Notes under the pieces: model-generated | What the model saw: only the letters and a program-made list of their open reading frames with translations | The model's database searches: none | Told to the model about the DNA's origin: nothing | Part shown: positions 35,430-46,185 of the stretch, one piece after another | Position numbering within the stretch: the first letter of the stretch is position 1 | Layout: each line of letters starts with the position of its first letter | Source: Oscillospiraceae bacterium | GTDB lineage: Bacteria; Bacillota; Clostridia; Oscillospirales; Oscillospiraceae | DNA length: 53,993 nt | Direction of reading: 5' to 3' | Assembly: GCA_017541995.1 (NCBI GenBank) | Contig: JAFXYD010000047.1 | Coordinates: 1 to 53,993 of the forward strand | Position numbers and translations under genes: made by a program

Positions 35430-35932
35430 CGGCGCCGCTGATTCCGGCCCTGTTCTTTCTGGTCTCCGCCCTGGCCCTGGGGCGAAGGGTGGACGTCTAC
35501 GCCGCCCTCTGCGACGGGGGCCGGGAGGGCCTGGCCCTGGTGGGCCGCATCCTGCCGGGTCTGGTGCTGCTGCTGACGGCGGTGGAGCTGCTGCGGGCCT
35601 CCGGGGCCCTGGAGGCCCTGACCCGGCTGCTGAGCCCGGCGGCGGCCCGGCTGGGGATTCCCCCCGAGACCCTGCCCCTGCTGCTGGTGCGGCCCCTCTC
35701 CGGCAGCGCTGCCCTGGCGGTGGGGGCGGATCTGATGGCGGTTCACGGGCCGGATTCCCCGGTGGGCCGCACGGCGGCCATCATGCTGGGCAGCACCGAG
35801 ACCACCTTCTACACCGTGTCGGTGTACTTCTCCGCCGCCGGGATCCGCAAAAGCCGCTACGCCGTCCCCGCCGCCCTGGCGGCGGATCTCACGGGCTTTG
35901 CCGCCGCGGCCCTCTTCGCCCGGATCCTGTAA
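35426..35932 (+). CDS. spmB: Spore maturation protein B
   Basis: The protein has 168 residues. The frame is open well upstream inside spmA, but ATG 35426 overlaps the spmA stop in an ATGA and gives the family's normal length. Membrane segments surround the conserved LPLLLVRPLSGSAALAV and AAIMLGSTETTFYTVSVYF motifs of SpmB. It acts with SpmA in spore dehydration and heat resistance. A strong terminator follows. Confidence 0.92.
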   Translation: MTAPLIPALFFLVSALALGRRVDVYAALCDGGREGLALVGRILPGLVLLLTAVELLRASGALEALTRLLSPAAARLGIPPETLPLLLVRPLSGSAALAVGADLMAVHGPDSPVGRTAAIMLGSTETTFYTVSVYFSAAGIRKSRYAVPAALAADLTGFAAAALFARIL

Positions 35933-35945
35933 GCTGACATAGCAA

Positions 35946-35973
35946 GCGCCGCGTCCGGCTTCGGACGCGGCGC
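35946..35973 (+). terminator. Terminator after spmB
   Basis: A perfect 12-bp GC stem (35946-35957 with 35962-35973) has loop GCTT, followed by GCTTTTGTTT. It sits between convergent spmB and ptsI. Confidence 0.85.
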
Positions 35974-35994
35974 GCTTTTGTTTGGCAGGGGAAA

Positions 35995-37650
35995 TCAGCT
36001 CTCCAGCTTCTCCAGGGTGCAGGTCTTGGCGATGGACTTGCGGATGGCGGCCCGGAGGGGCAGCACGGAGGAGGGGGAGACGGACAGCTCGTCGATGCCG
36101 ATGGCCAGGAAGGTCTCCAGCAGGCTCAGGTCGGCGCCCAGCTCGCCGCAGATGCCGATCCAGATGCCGGCGGCGTGGGCCGCGTCGGCGGCGATCTTCA
36201 GCGCCCGGAGCACGGCGGGATGGTGGGGATCGAAGAACTTGCCCAGATCGTTGGCCTGGCGGTCACAGGCCAGGGTGTACTGGGTCAGATCGTTGGTGCC
36301 CACGGAGAAGAAGTCTACCTCCTTGGCCAGGGCGTCCGCCACGAAGACGGAGGCGGGGGTCTCGATCATGATGCCGATCTCGGTGTCGGGGTTGTAGGGG
36401 ATGCCCTCCTGGTCCAGCTCTTTCATGACCTTGGCGCAGGCCCGCTTGCACTCCCGAACCTCCCACACGGAGGTGATCATGGGGAACATGATGGCGACCT
36501 TGCCGTAGGCGGAGGCCCGGTACAGAGCCCGGAGCTGGGTGCGGAAGATCTCGGGCCGGTTCAGGCAGATGCGGATGGCCCGGACGCCCAGAGCGGGGTT
36601 CTCCTCCTTCTTCATGTCGAAGTAGGCCACCTGCTTGTCGGCGCCGATGTCCAGGGTGCGGATGACCACCCGCTTGCCGTTCAGACCCTCGGCCACAGCC
36701 TTGTAGGCCTGGAACTGGGTATCCTCGTCGGGGAAATCGCTGGCCTTCAGATACAGGAATTCGGAGCGGAACAGGCCGATGCCCTGGCCGTCGTTGTTCA
36801 GCACGGCGGGCAGATCCTCGGGCGAGCCGATGTTGCAGTAGACCATCAGCTCCCGGCCGTCCAGGGTCACGTCCTTCTGGCCCTTCATGGTGTCCATGAG
36901 GACCTTCATCTCCTGCTGCTTCTTCAGCTTGGCGTTGTAGGCCGCCAGGGTGATCTCGTCGGGCTCCAGGGCCACCTTGCCAGTCTCGCCGTCGATGTAG
37001 GCGATGCGCCCCTCCATCTCGGGCTTCAGCGCCTCGCCCAGGCCGCAGATGGCAGGGATGCCCATGGTCCGGGCCAGGATGGCGGTGTGGGAGTTGCCGG
37101 AGCCCCCCTGGGTCATGAAGCCCAGGATCTTGGACTTGTCCAGCTGCAGGGTCTCGGAGGGAGCCAGATCGTCGGCGGCCAGAACCACGGGCACGTCGGA
37201 GTCGATGCCGCCCTCCACGACGCCCATGAGGTTGTTGAGGATGCGGGCGGTGACGTCCTTGATGTCGGCGGAGCGAGCCCGCATATAGGCGTCGTCCATG
37301 GCGGCAAACATGGCGGCAAACTGCTCGCCGGCCTGCTGCACGGCGTACTCCATGTTGCACTGCTCCTCCTCCAGGGTCTGCATCATGCAGTCCACGAAGT
37401 CCTCGTCCTCCACGAACATGGCGTGGGTCTCAAAGAGGACGGCGGCCTCGTCGCCGGCCTCCTCGCGGCACTTGTCCGCCAGCCGGTTGAGCTGCTCAAT
37501 GGACTTCTCCTGGGCCTCGGCCAGGCGGGCCTTCTCGGCCTCCGGATCGGTGACGGCGCGCTTGACGACGGTGGCGTCGGCGCGGCGGAAAAAGTAGATG
37601 GGTCCGCTGGTGACGCCCTTGGAGACGCCCTTGCCTTGTAATAAGATCAT
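35995..37650 (-). CDS. ptsI: PTS enzyme I (phosphoenolpyruvate-protein phosphotransferase)
   Basis: The protein has 551 residues, slightly shorter than the ~570 usual. It transfers phosphate from PEP to HPr. The active-site histidine is H188 in GGSGNSHTAILAR. The PEP-binding barrel has LFRSEFLYL, VIRTLDIGADK, IMIETPASV, FFSVGTNDLTQYT and GICGELGAD. It is cytoplasmic. It follows ptsH by 61 bp on the same strand and should phosphorylate the HPr that feeds the sucrose EIIBCA encoded nearby. Confidence 0.95.
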   Translation of the reverse strand: MILLQGKGVSKGVTSGPIYFFRRADATVVKRAVTDPEAEKARLAEAQEKSIEQLNRLADKCREEAGDEAAVLFETHAMFVEDEDFVDCMMQTLEEEQCNMEYAVQQAGEQFAAMFAAMDDAYMRARSADIKDVTARILNNLMGVVEGGIDSDVPVVLAADDLAPSETLQLDKSKILGFMTQGGSGNSHTAILARTMGIPAICGLGEALKPEMEGRIAYIDGETGKVALEPDEITLAAYNAKLKKQQEMKVLMDTMKGQKDVTLDGRELMVYCNIGSPEDLPAVLNNDGQGIGLFRSEFLYLKASDFPDEDTQFQAYKAVAEGLNGKRVVIRTLDIGADKQVAYFDMKKEENPALGVRAIRICLNRPEIFRTQLRALYRASAYGKVAIMFPMITSVWEVRECKRACAKVMKELDQEGIPYNPDTEIGIMIETPASVFVADALAKEVDFFSVGTNDLTQYTLACDRQANDLGKFFDPHHPAVLRALKIAADAAHAAGIWIGICGELGADLSLLETFLAIGIDELSVSPSSVLPLRAAIRKSIAKTCTLEKLES

Positions 37651-37711
37651 TGTATGTCCTCCTGTGAAATGATAGGGCGGGGTCGTGCGGACCCCGCCCG
37701 GTTGGATAGAA

Positions 37712-37972
37712 TTACAGGTTCTCTTCCAGGAACTTCCTGACTTCCTCGATGGCCTTGTCCTCGTCGGGGCCCTCGGCGGCGACGGTGATGGTGTGGCCGC
37801 TCTTGATGCCCATGGCCATGACCTTCATGAGCTGGGAGGCCTTGACGGTGTTGCCGTCCTTGGAGATGGTAACGACAGTGTCACCGAAGCCCTTGGCGAG
37901 CTTGGCGAACATGCCGGCGGGGCGGGCATGGATGCCCAGAGGATCCTTAATGGTAAAATCAAACTGCTTCAT
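37712..37972 (-). CDS. ptsH: HPr phosphocarrier protein
   Basis: The protein has 86 residues. ATG 37972 follows GGAGGA with 7 nt spacing; the in-frame ATG at 37987 lies upstream of that site. H15 in GIHARPAG accepts phosphate from enzyme I. S46 in KASQLMKVM is the regulatory serine used by HPr kinase in Firmicutes and supports CcpA-type catabolite control. It is the first gene of the ptsHI pair. Confidence 0.95.
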   Translation of the reverse strand: MKQFDFTIKDPLGIHARPAGMFAKLAKGFGDTVVTISKDGNTVKASQLMKVMAMGIKSGHTITVAAEGPDEDKAIEEVRKFLEENL

Positions 37973-38006
37973 GCTGATGTCCTCCATTTCTTTGAAAACA
38001 TATAAA

Positions 38007-38072
38007 TGAAATCGGTTTCACTTCCGCATTCATTTTCCAACTTATTTTACACGCTTTTCAGAGCCCTGTCTA
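38007..38072 (-). promoter_or_regulatory. ptsH promoter with LacI/CcpA-type operator
   Basis: On the minus strand, TAGACA (38072-38067), a 17-nt spacer and TAAAAT (38049-38044). Downstream at 38020-38007 lies the palindrome TGAAACCGATTTCA, a LacI-family/cre-like site in the leader, where bound protein could block elongation. Confidence 0.65.
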
Positions 38073-38183
38073 TATGGGAATCTCACCAAGAAACGAACTG
38101 GATATTTGTGCAAGCTGCGCAAATCGGCCTCCGTCAAGGGAAGGACAGCCCCTGTTTTGCACAGAAAAAACGGATTTTTCCGC

Positions 38184-38233
38184 TTGCATTCCGCGGCGGA
38201 GTGTGATATGATAGGCAGGTGAAAACGATTTCA
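38184..38233 (+). promoter_or_regulatory. Sucrose-operon promoter and operator
   Basis: TTGCAT (38184-38189), a 17-nt spacer and TATGAT (38207-38212), then TGAAAACGATTTCA at 38220-38233, centred near +7. It matches the cre consensus and resembles the site before ptsH. Candidate binders are the LacI regulator encoded in this operon or CcpA. Confidence 0.7.
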
Positions 38234-38272
38234 GAAGCGGCAATCACATCATCTCAGGCACAGGAGGCGGCT

Positions 38273-40083
<1,811 letters not shown>

Positions 40084-40087
<4 letters not shown>

Positions 40088-41067
40088 CCATGAAGGAGCT
40101 GGCGAAGCTGGCGGGGGTCTCCCCGGCAGCGGTGAGCCGCTATCTCAACGGCGGGCCCCTCAGCGAGGAGAAGCGACGGATCATCCGCGCCGCCGTGGAG
40201 AAGACCGGCTACCAGCCGGATCCGGCGGCCCAGATGCTCCGCACCCGCAGCACCGACATCGTGGGGCTGATCGTCCCCCGGCTGGACTCGGAATCCGTGT
40301 CCCGACTGGCCGCCGGGGCCTCGGAATACCTGGACTCGGCGGGCTACGCCTGCCAGCTGGGGGTGGCCGGCAACGATCCCGAGCGGGAGCTGGCCCTGCT
40401 GCAGCTGCTGCAAAACCGCTCCGCAGCGGGGGCCATACTCATGGCCACCGTCCTGACCCCGGAGCTGGACCGCTATCTGCAAAGCACCCCCATGCCCGTG
40501 GTGGTGGCGGGGCAGCGCTACAAGGGCGTGCCCTGCGTCTACCACGACGACTACGGCGCCGCCCTGGAGTTGACCCGGCTGGTGCTGGCCAGGGGCCGCC
40601 GCCGTCTTGTCTACATCGGAGCCATCGAGCAGGACGCCGCCGCGGGCCAGGCCCGGCGCCGGGGCGTCCAGGCGGGGCTGCGGGAGGCCGGGCTGGACCC
40701 GGAGCTCCCCAGGGAGATCAGCAGCTTTGAGCTGGAGGGAGGCCGGGCCGCCATGGAGCGGCTGCTGGAGCGCTGCCCGGAGCTGGACGCGGTGCTCTGC
40801 GCCACGGACCGAATGGCCTTCGGGGCCATGCAGGCCCTGCGGGAGGCGGGCAAGCGCCTGCCGGAGCAGGTCAGCGTGACGGGCATCGGCGACAGCTGGG
40901 CCGGCGCCCAGATCCAGCCCCATCTCACCACCGCCCATCTCTACTACCGTACCTGCGGCGAAACCGCCGCCCGCCTGCTGGTGGAGCGGCTCAACGACCG
41001 GAACCGGGGCACCCCCGTCCAGCAGGTGGAGCTGAGCTACACCATCCAGAAAAGAGCTTCCCTTTGA
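40084..41067 (+). CDS. LacI-family transcriptional regulator, likely sucrose operon repressor
   Basis: The protein has 327 residues. The N-terminal helix-turn-helix is MTMKELAKLAGVSPAAVSRYL, the hinge helix lies around residue 50 (AAQMLRTRSTDIVGLIVP), and a periplasmic-binding-protein-like sugar domain follows. The start overlaps the preceding stop by ATGA (40084-40087). The operator at 38220-38233 in front of the operon is a natural target; the one before ptsH may be another. The inducer could be sucrose, sucrose-6-phosphate or fructose. Confidence 0.9.
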
Positions 41068-41068
41068 C

Positions 41069-41082
41069 TGAAACCGAATCGG
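41069..41082 (+). promoter_or_regulatory. Possible degenerate operator half-site before the GH32 gene
   Basis: TGAAACCGAATCGG shares its first nine bases with the palindrome before ptsH, but its right half is poor. It may be a relic or a weak site. Confidence 0.3.
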
Positions 41083-41097
41083 AAAGGATGTGCCTTC

Positions 41098-42552
41098 ATG
41101 AAAGAATGGACCCGCGAGGAGCGGTATCGCGTACTGCAAAGCCCGGAGGAGATCCGGGACCTGTATGAGCAGGTGAAGCTGTCCCCCTGGCGGCAGGCCT
41201 ATCACGTTCAGCCCATCACCGGCCTGTCCTCGGACCCCAACGGCTTCGCGTTTCACAAGGGCCTGTGGCATCTGTGCTATCAGTGGTGCCCCTGGGGGGC
41301 CGTCCACGGGCTGAAATACTGGTATCACGTCACCAGCCCGGACCTGCTCCACTGGAGCAACGCGGGCATCGGCCTGGCCCCGGACCGGGACTACGACAAC
41401 AAGGGCGCCCACTCCGGCTCCGCCATCTCCGTGGGGGAGGAGCTCTACTTCTATTACACCGGCAACCACCGGGACGAGAACTGGGTCCGCACCCCCTGGA
41501 CCTGCGCCGCGGTGCTGGAGCCCGACGGCAGGCTGAAAAAGCTGCCCGAACCCCTCTTCGGGCCCCGGGACGACCACTCCGAGCACCAGCGGGACCCCAA
41601 GGTGGTCTGGAACCCGGAGAAGCAGAAGTATTATATCTTCATCGGCGCCCAGACCCTGGACAAGCGGGGCTGCGTGCTGGTCTATGAGTCCGAAGCCCCC
41701 CTGGAGGGCTGGCGCTTCGCCGGGGAGCTGAAGGTGCCCGGCTACGAGTCCTTCGGCGGCATGTGGGAGTGTCCCTACATCACCCGGGTGGGGGGCCGGG
41801 ATCTTCTGATTTTCTCCCCCCAGTACACCACCCTGCCGGGCCGGGGCAGGAGCACCAACCACAACGTCTACTTCCTGGGCTCCATGGACTACGACAGTCT
41901 GACCTTCACCCCCGACGGGCCCTATCACTTCCTGGACTACGGCTTCGACTTCTACGCCGCCCAGGGCGCCGCCAATGTGGGCGACCCGGAGAAGGCCATT
42001 CTGGTGGCCTGGATCGGCCTGCCCGACAACCACTATCCCACCGAGGAGGAGGACTGGGAGGGCAGCATGAGCCTGCCCCGGGAGCTGCGGGTTGTGGACG
42101 GAAAGCTGCTGCAGACTCCCATCTCCGGCATCGAATCCCTGCGCCGGGCCGAGAAGCCCGACGACGGGATCCTGCCCGACGCCTGCGAGCTGGAGATTCA
42201 AGTGCCGGAGGGCGACTTCCGGCTGGCCCTCCTTGCAAAGGCCGACGGCAGCGGCGGTCTGACCCTGCGCTATGACGCCGCCTCCAAGACCTGCACCCTG
42301 GATCGCCGGGGCATGAACAAGCGCTTCAACCAAAACGTCTTCGAGGTCCTGGATATGCCTCTGGAGAACGGCCTGCGAAAGCTGCGGATCTTCCTGGATC
42401 GCAGCTCCGCCGAGCTCTTCTTCAACGACGGCGAGGCCACCTTCACCACCCACGTCTACCCCGAGGAGAACGAGCACTGGTTCACCCACAGCCCCGCCGA
42501 CCTGCGGATGTGGGAGCTCAGCGCCTCCGTTACCGACGAATTTGTTGTATGA
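41098..42552 (+). CDS. GH32 sucrose-6-phosphate hydrolase (invertase family)
   Basis: The protein has 484 residues with the five-bladed propeller motifs of GH32: SSDPNG with nucleophile D46, the RDP motif at 165-167, and WECP with acid/base E224. The C-terminal beta-sandwich (~340-484) carries FLDRSSAELFFNDGE. No signal peptide, so it acts inside the cell, probably on sucrose-6-phosphate delivered by the EIIBCA encoded downstream, giving glucose-6-phosphate and fructose. A spaced AAAGGA precedes the ATG. Confidence 0.92.
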   Translation: MKEWTREERYRVLQSPEEIRDLYEQVKLSPWRQAYHVQPITGLSSDPNGFAFHKGLWHLCYQWCPWGAVHGLKYWYHVTSPDLLHWSNAGIGLAPDRDYDNKGAHSGSAISVGEELYFYYTGNHRDENWVRTPWTCAAVLEPDGRLKKLPEPLFGPRDDHSEHQRDPKVVWNPEKQKYYIFIGAQTLDKRGCVLVYESEAPLEGWRFAGELKVPGYESFGGMWECPYITRVGGRDLLIFSPQYTTLPGRGRSTNHNVYFLGSMDYDSLTFTPDGPYHFLDYGFDFYAAQGAANVGDPEKAILVAWIGLPDNHYPTEEEDWEGSMSLPRELRVVDGKLLQTPISGIESLRRAEKPDDGILPDACELEIQVPEGDFRLALLAKADGSGGLTLRYDAASKTCTLDRRGMNKRFNQNVFEVLDMPLENGLRKLRIFLDRSSAELFFNDGEATFTTHVYPEENEHWFTHSPADLRMWELSASVTDEFVV

Positions 42553-42575
42553 AGGCCCGCGACAAGGAGAAACGA

Positions 42576-43334
42576 ATGAAAAAAGTATTTGCATCCGACT
42601 TTGACGGCACCATGTACTTCTACAAGGCAGAGGTCAAGCTGCCTCCGGAGAACGTGGAGGCCATCCGCCGCTGGCAGGCGGCGGGGCATCTCTTCGGCCT
42701 CTGCACCGGCCGCCAGGTGGGGGGCCTGACCCCCTTCATCAACGGCCTGGTGGAGCCGGACTTCTACATCACCTCCACCGGCGCCAACATCGTGGACCGG
42801 GATCTGAAGCCCATCTACAAGCGGGGCGTGGACCGGGCCGCGGCGGACGCCATCGTCCGGGAGATGCGGCCCAAGGGCTACCGTCTGACCCTGGACGTGG
42901 AGGGGGACATCTGCGTCTTCGCCAAAATGGACTACCCCGGCTTCTACTACGTCATCAGCGGCGTGGAGGACGCCCCCCAGGGGCTGATCCACCAGGTCAG
43001 CATCCACACCGAGAGCCCCGAGGAGGCCGCCGCCGTCAGCGCCTGGGTGAACGAGCAATTCGGCCAGTACGTCAACGCCTTCCAGAACGTCCAGGAGGTG
43101 GACATCGCCCCCCTGGGCTGCACCAAGGGCAAGGGCGTGCTGCTGCTGAAGGAGTACATGCAGAAAAAGTACGGGGAGATCACCCTCTACGGCATCGGGG
43201 ACTCCGTCAACGATCTGCCCCTGCTGGAGGCCTCCGATATCAGCTACACCTTCCCCTACGCCCCGGACTTTGTGCAGGCCCGGGCCAGCAGGGTGGTGCC
43301 CACCATCGTGGACGCCCTGATGGAGAACATTTGA
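42576..43334 (+). CDS. HAD-superfamily (Cof-type) phosphatase
   Basis: This 252-residue protein starts at ATG 42576 with AAGGAGA upstream. HAD motif I is DFDGTMY (8-14), motif II LCTGRQ, the motif III lysine is in CTKGKGVLLL, and motif IV is GIGDSVNDLPLLE. A cap domain of the Cof/IIB type lies between motifs II and III. Such enzymes dephosphorylate sugar phosphates or related metabolites. It sits between the GH32 and PTS genes, so it probably trims accumulating sugar phosphates from sucrose use; substrate unknown. Confidence 0.88.
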   Translation: MKKVFASDFDGTMYFYKAEVKLPPENVEAIRRWQAAGHLFGLCTGRQVGGLTPFINGLVEPDFYITSTGANIVDRDLKPIYKRGVDRAAADAIVREMRPKGYRLTLDVEGDICVFAKMDYPGFYYVISGVEDAPQGLIHQVSIHTESPEEAAAVSAWVNEQFGQYVNAFQNVQEVDIAPLGCTKGKGVLLLKEYMQKKYGEITLYGIGDSVNDLPLLEASDISYTFPYAPDFVQARASRVVPTIVDALMENI

Positions 43335-43341
43335 TTCGTAA

Positions 43342-43362
43342 TTTTCAGCCCCCGGCTGAAAA
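43342..43362 (+). promoter_or_regulatory. Small intercistronic hairpin before the PTS gene
   Basis: A 9-bp stem (43342-43350 with 43354-43362) has loop CCC; the sequence after it on the plus strand is A-rich, so it is not a plus-strand terminator. It could protect or process the transcript. Confidence 0.4.
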
Positions 43363-43388
43363 AATAAAGGAAAAGGAGAAACATCTCA

Positions 43389-45260
43389 ATGGCACTCGAT
43401 TATCGCAAGTGCGCTGAGGAGATCTTTGCCAACTTGGGCGGCAAGGACAACATCATCAGCGCGGCCCACTGTGCCACCCGCCTCCGCCTGGTCATTGCCG
43501 ACAACAGCAAGGTGAATTCCAAGGCCCTCGAGGATGTGGAAGGCGTCAAGGGCATGTTCGAATCCAACGGTCAGCTCCAGCTGATCATCGGCACCGGCAC
43601 CGTCAACAAGGTCTATGACGAGTTCCTGGCTGTCACCGGTCTCACCGCCGCCACCAAGGCGGAGGTCAAAGAGGCCGCCGCCTCCAAGATGCCCCTGTGG
43701 AAGAAGATCCTCAAGACCCCCGGCGACATTTTCGTTCCCATCCTCCCCGCCATCGTGGCCTCCGGCCTGATGATGGGCATCGTCGAGGCCATCCCGAAGT
43801 TCGTGGAAGGCTTCGATAAAACCGACTGGTTCCAGTTCCTGGACCTGATCGCCAACACTGCCTTCGTCTGCCTGCCCGTGCTGGTGGCCATCTCCGCCGC
43901 CCGGGTCTTCGGCGGCAACGTCTTCCTGGGCGCGGTCATCGGCTTCCTGATGATCCATCCCAGCCTGATGAACGCCTGGAGCGTCGGCACCGCGGAGAGC
44001 ATCCCCGTATGGCATCTCTTTGGCGACCTAAGCAAGATTCCCGTGCTATCCTTCTTCTTTGACGTCAACAAGGTAGGCTACCAAGGCCACGTCATACCGG
44101 TCATATTGGCAGTATTGCTGATGTGTGTCGTTGAGAAGAAGCTGCACAAGATCGTCCCCGAGGTCATCGACCTCTTTGTGACCCCGCTTTGCACGGTTCT
44201 GGTCACGGCCTTTGTCACCTTTACCGTCATCGGGCCCATCTTCTCCGTGCTGGAGAACTGGGTGCTGGCCGGCGCCAAGTGGCTGGCCGGCTCTCTGCCC
44301 GGCGCTGTCGTCATGGGCGCGATCTACCCCTGGACCGTGGTTATGGGCCTGCACCATATGTACAACGTCATTGAGGCCGGCATGATCTCCTCCACCGGAC
44401 TCAACACCTGGATGCCCATTGCCTCCGCCGCGAACTTTGCCCAGTTCGGCGCCTGCTTCGCCGTGTTCTTCATCACCAAGAACCAGAAGACCAAGTCCGT
44501 GGCCCTGCCCGCCTCCCTCTCCGCCTCTCTGGGCATCACGGAGCCCGCCATCTTCGGCATCAACTTCCGCTTCATGAAGCCCTTCATCGCCGGCATGATC
44601 GGCGGCGCTGTGGGCGCTCTGGCCGGCGCGATCTTCAAGCTCGGCGCTCCCGTCTACGGCGTCACCGGCATCCCCGCCATCCCCGCGGTCAACAACGTGC
44701 CCCTGTACCTGCTCCAGCTGCTGATTGCCGGCGGCGTGGCCTTCATCCTGACCTTCATTATCTGGAAAGAGGACAAGCCCGTGGAGAAGAAGGCTTCCGC
44801 TCCCGCGGCTCCCGCGGCTGCTCTGCCCACCGCCTCCGTGATCCGGGTCCCCGGCGGCCAGGTGATCCAGCCCGTGCCCGGCAAGGTCATCCCCCGGGAG
44901 CAGATTCCCGATGAGACCTTCGCCACCGGCGTCCTGGGCGACGGCGTGGGCGTCGATCCCAGCGAGGGCGTGGTCTACGCTCCCTTCGACGGGGAAATCG
45001 CCTCCATTTTCGACACCAACCACGCCCTGTCCATCGAGGGCAACGGCATGGAGCTGCTGATCCACGTGGGCGTGGACACCGTCAACATGAAGGGCGACGG
45101 CTTCAAGGGTTTCGTCCATGACGGCGACAAGGTCAAGGCCGGTCAGAAGCTCATCGAGTTCGACATCAACAAGATCAAGAAGGCCGGCTACAGCCCCGTG
45201 GTGGCGGTCCTGCTGACCAACTCCGAGGACATCGACGGCTACGAGGTCGGCGTCAAGTAA
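43389..45260 (+). CDS. scrA: PTS sucrose-type transporter EIIBCA
   Basis: The 623-residue protein combines three domains. EIIB (~1-85) has phosphorylated C28 in SAAHCATRLRL. EIIC (~105-460) has about ten membrane helices and the sugar-site signature GITEPAIFG. EIIA (~480-623) has phosphorylated H559 in LLIHVGVDTV. It is close in layout to sucrose/trehalose/beta-glucoside permeases; the GH32 gene points to sucrose. It imports and phosphorylates sugar using the HPr and enzyme I encoded at 35995-37972. Codons at 44025-44145 are unlike the rest of the gene. The symbol reflects the likely substrate. Confidence 0.88.
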   Translation: MALDYRKCAEEIFANLGGKDNIISAAHCATRLRLVIADNSKVNSKALEDVEGVKGMFESNGQLQLIIGTGTVNKVYDEFLAVTGLTAATKAEVKEAAASKMPLWKKILKTPGDIFVPILPAIVASGLMMGIVEAIPKFVEGFDKTDWFQFLDLIANTAFVCLPVLVAISAARVFGGNVFLGAVIGFLMIHPSLMNAWSVGTAESIPVWHLFGDLSKIPVLSFFFDVNKVGYQGHVIPVILAVLLMCVVEKKLHKIVPEVIDLFVTPLCTVLVTAFVTFTVIGPIFSVLENWVLAGAKWLAGSLPGAVVMGAIYPWTVVMGLHHMYNVIEAGMISSTGLNTWMPIASAANFAQFGACFAVFFITKNQKTKSVALPASLSASLGITEPAIFGINFRFMKPFIAGMIGGAVGALAGAIFKLGAPVYGVTGIPAIPAVNNVPLYLLQLLIAGGVAFILTFIIWKEDKPVEKKASAPAAPAAALPTASVIRVPGGQVIQPVPGKVIPREQIPDETFATGVLGDGVGVDPSEGVVYAPFDGEIASIFDTNHALSIEGNGMELLIHVGVDTVNMKGDGFKGFVHDGDKVKAGQKLIEFDINKIKKAGYSPVVAVLLTNSEDIDGYEVGVK

Positions 45261-45282
45261 GCCTCCGGGCTGAAAAAGCGAA

Positions 45283-45327
45283 AAAAAGAACAAGGTCCCG
45301 CCCTCCCGGCGGGATCTTGTTCTTTTT
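45283..45327 (+). terminator. Terminator of the sucrose operon
   Basis: A 20-bp stem with one G-T pair (45283-45302 with 45308-45327), 5-nt loop, with a T5 run in its 3' arm. Its A-rich 5' arm allows use from the minus strand too. Confidence 0.88.
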
Positions 45328-45372
45328 CCTGGGCCGAAGCCGCGGCGCGTAAGAATTGGCCGAGCATTGGCC

Positions 45373-46038
45373 TCACAGCAGCTCCCAGACGAAAACGGCG
45401 GTGTCCTGAAGCTCCAGATCCTGGGGGCGAAGGGCTGCGGCGAAGCTGCCCTTGGCCCGCAGACTGACGCCTGCCATGGGAGCCTCCGCCAGGTCCATCA
45501 TGGTCTGGGACTTGTAATCCAGATGGGACAGATCATAGTCGATCCGCTGCAGCTCCCCCAGCCGTCCGCCGGAGGCGGCGGCCAGGAGCTCCGCCCGGGC
45601 TCTGGCGTTCTCCGCGGCGGCGCGCAGCAGCTCCGCCTGGAGGCGCTCCGGCTCCTTCACGGTGAACTGCAGCTGGAGCTCCGGCTGGGCCTGACTGGCG
45701 GCCGCGGCAGCCAGGGCCTCCCCCAGCCGGGCCGGGTCAAAGCCGAAGCGCAGAAGCTGGTCGTAGCTGCAGCAGTAGCCGGAAAATTCCATGCGGCAGC
45801 TGCCCCTGTCGTCGCAGACGCTCTCGTATTCCGTGTTGACGTGGAAGCCCGCGGTCTGGAAGTCCGCCGCCGGGAAGCCCGCGGCCCCCAGGGCGCCCTC
45901 CAGGGCGGAAAGCTTCCGCCCCGCGGCCTCCAGGGCCCGGTCGTAGTCCCGGTCCTTGGTCTGGACGTGGAAGCGCAGCTCCACGGTGTCCACCGGCGCG
46001 GAGAGCCTGCCGACGCCCTTGACGGTGATGGTTTTCAA
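45373..46038 (-). CDS. SIMPL/DUF541-domain protein
   Basis: The protein has 221 residues. The start ITVKGVGRLSAPVDTVELRF is the classic beginning of the SIMPL (DUF541) fold, followed by alternating strands and helices to the end. No signal peptide is seen here, unlike many exported relatives. Homologues have loose links to oxidative-stress tolerance and to IRAK-type signalling in animals; bacterial function is unclear. It stands alone with its own promoter. Confidence 0.8.
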   Translation of the reverse strand: MKTITVKGVGRLSAPVDTVELRFHVQTKDRDYDRALEAAGRKLSALEGALGAAGFPAADFQTAGFHVNTEYESVCDDRGSCRMEFSGYCCSYDQLLRFGFDPARLGEALAAAAASQAQPELQLQFTVKEPERLQAELLRAAAENARARAELLAAASGGRLGELQRIDYDLSHLDYKSQTMMDLAEAPMAGVSLRAKGSFAAALRPQDLELQDTAVFVWELL

Positions 46039-46064
46039 AGCACATCCCTCCCTGGTTTTTTCTC

Positions 46065-46093
46065 AGTGTACCACCAAGCCGGGAAAATGTCAA
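46065..46093 (-). promoter_or_regulatory. Promoter of the SIMPL gene
   Basis: On the minus strand, consensus TTGACA (46093-46088), 17 nt, TACACT (46070-46065). Confidence 0.65.
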
Positions 46094-46111
46094 CCGCCGG
46101 AAAAATCATGC

Positions 46112-46140
46112 TTCCATCCCGGGGGAAATCATGGTATAAT
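46112..46140 (+). promoter_or_regulatory. Promoter of rsmG
   Basis: TTCCAT (46112-46117), 17 nt, TATAAT (46135-46140). The -10 is perfect; the -35 is weak. Confidence 0.5.
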
Positions 46141-46185
46141 TGTGTAGACAGATCAATCCAACGAAGCTCACAGGGAGAAACTGCT

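Noticed and set aside
38219..38272. GTG 38219 as start of the amylosucrase gene
   Set aside because: It coincides with the transcription start and operator; ATG 38273 has a proper AGGAGG.
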